DNA from: Chloroflexota bacterium
Lineage (GTDB): Bacteria; Chloroflexota; Limnocylindria; P2-11E
Direction: 5' to 3'
DNA length: 39,847 bases
Assembly (NCBI GenBank): GCA_005881885.1
Contig: VBDX01000151.1
Span: forward strand, 1 to 39,847
Shown here: in pieces, positions 39,437 through 39,847 of the stretch
How positions within the stretch are numbered: the first letter of the stretch is position 1
How the letters are laid out: each line of letters begins with the position of its first letter
Notes under the pieces: generated by a model
What the model saw: only the letters and a program-made list of their open reading frames with translations
What the model was told of the DNA's origin: nothing
Databases searched by the model: none
Translations under genes and position numbers: made by a program

Positions 39437-39847
39437 TCAGCGCTCCGCCTCGAACTCCCAATCGTCGACCACCGGAGCACCAGCGACAGTCAGCTCGAGC
39501 CGGACCCGGTAGCGGCCGGTCGCCAGCGGCCTTGACGGCACGATCGCGACGTAGTCGCGCTCGTAGATCTGAGGGACGGCATAGCTCGTCACCTCGGTTC
39601 CGCTCGCGTCCGTCACTTTCGCGGAGATCAGATCAACCATCGGCGCGTTCGCGAATAGGACCATGACCGGGTAGCCGACCGGACGCGCCGCACCCGACGG
39701 CAGAACGTCAGGCGACTCTTCACCGGACCACGAGCCGGAGACGCGCTGGCCCGGAGCGGGCGAACGCACCCGATCGGGGGCAGACGATCCGAAGTCGTAC
39801 ACGAGAACACCGACGGTCTCGATCCGTCCGGCGATCTCGGCGTGACC
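39437..39847 (-). CDS. C-terminal fragment of a secreted CAP/SCP-like or Ig-like protein (partial, N-terminus beyond window)
   Basis: 136 residues; the frame is open to the window edge, so the gene starts outside. The visible part is beta-rich: a segment HAEIAGRIETVGVLVYDFGS at the edge, then Pro-rich PAPGQRVSGSWSGEESPDVL and a final Ig-like domain (YPVMVLFANAPMVDLISAKV, ATGRYRVRLELTVAGAPVVD). The arrangement 'VGVxVYDF...P+xY' and the closing beta-sandwich domain resemble the C-termini of CAP-domain (cysteine-rich secretory/SCP) proteins of high-GC bacteria. The CAP domain itself is not visible, so the assignment is tentative. Confidence 0.5.
   Translation of the reverse strand, partial: GHAEIAGRIETVGVLVYDFGSSAPDRVRSPAPGQRVSGSWSGEESPDVLPSGAARPVGYPVMVLFANAPMVDLISAKVTDASGTEVTSYAVPQIYERDYVAIVPSRPLATGRYRVRLELTVAGAPVVDDWEFEAER

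Noticed and set aside
1-39847. Prophage, insertion sequence or defence island
   Set aside because: No transposase, integrase, capsid, restriction or Cas signature was found, and base composition and gene packing look uniform throughout.

Overview
The window is a GC-rich, densely packed bacterial chromosome segment. Genes commonly overlap by 4 bp (ATGA, GTGA and one CTGA), GTG and TTG starts are frequent, and several TTGAC(C/A)/TAnnnT promoters are visible. The gene content (rplU-rpmA-rpmE-tdk-DUF1385-prfA block, GH57 amylases, an archaeal-type TreT trehalose operon, a DUF4032/ParB-like protein, FecR and GAF proteins) fits an uncultured Chloroflexota, perhaps Limnocylindria-like. An actinobacterium cannot be excluded from sequence alone. 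I see no CRISPR array, insertion sequence, tRNA or rRNA.

Layout. Positions 1-5.7 kb: mostly leftward accessory genes (serine hydrolase cut by the window edge, FecR protein, GNAT, P-loop kinase coupled to a TPR/HTH regulator, DinB-like protein) and one decayed rightward metallo-hydrolase. Positions 5.8-10.6 kb: a leftward operon rplU-rpmA-rpmE-tdk-DUF1385-prfA, ending in a dihydropyrimidinase-like amidohydrolase that appears to start at CTG. Positions 10.7-12.6 kb: a leftward pair, a metallo-beta-lactamase-fold protein and a multi-helix protein resembling heme-copper oxidase subunit I. Positions 12.6-14.4 kb: a rightward sigma factor with two overlapping membrane-protein genes. Positions 14.5-20.0 kb: a MacA/MacB-type efflux operon with an exported DUF5666-like protein and an N-acyltransferase. 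Positions 20.0-26.2 kb: a leftward run GH57 glucanotransferase - HtrA lipoprotein - MFS - argS. Positions 26.3-27.8 kb: an AMIN-like lipoprotein and ribosomal protein L25. Positions 27.8-29.5 kb: a leftward GH57 branching enzyme. Positions 29.6-30.4 kb: an MscS-like TM-helix protein. Positions 30.5-35.1 kb: a sugar ABC transporter (binding protein and two permeases) followed by treT. Positions 35.1-36.6 kb: a leftward metallophosphoesterase overlapping a DUF4032/ParB-like gene. Positions 36.65-37.75 kb: a Rieske oxygenase. Positions 37.75-38.3 kb: a mostly non-coding stretch with two strong hairpins and a broken small reading frame. The window ends with a GAF protein and a C-terminal fragment of an exported protein.

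Functional themes. (i) Translation: L21, L27, L31, L25, RF1 and ArgS. (ii) Alpha-glucan and trehalose metabolism: two different GH57 enzymes and TreT with a trehalose/maltose-type importer lacking its own ATPase gene. (iii) Envelope: efflux, HtrA, sigma factor with membrane partners, and lipoproteins. The points most worth checking are the CTG start of the amidohydrolase, the degenerate HIGH motif of ArgS, the likely leaderless GH57 transcript with a palindrome upstream, the G-tract loop in the terminator at 38.1 kb and the ParB-like/phosphoesterase pair.
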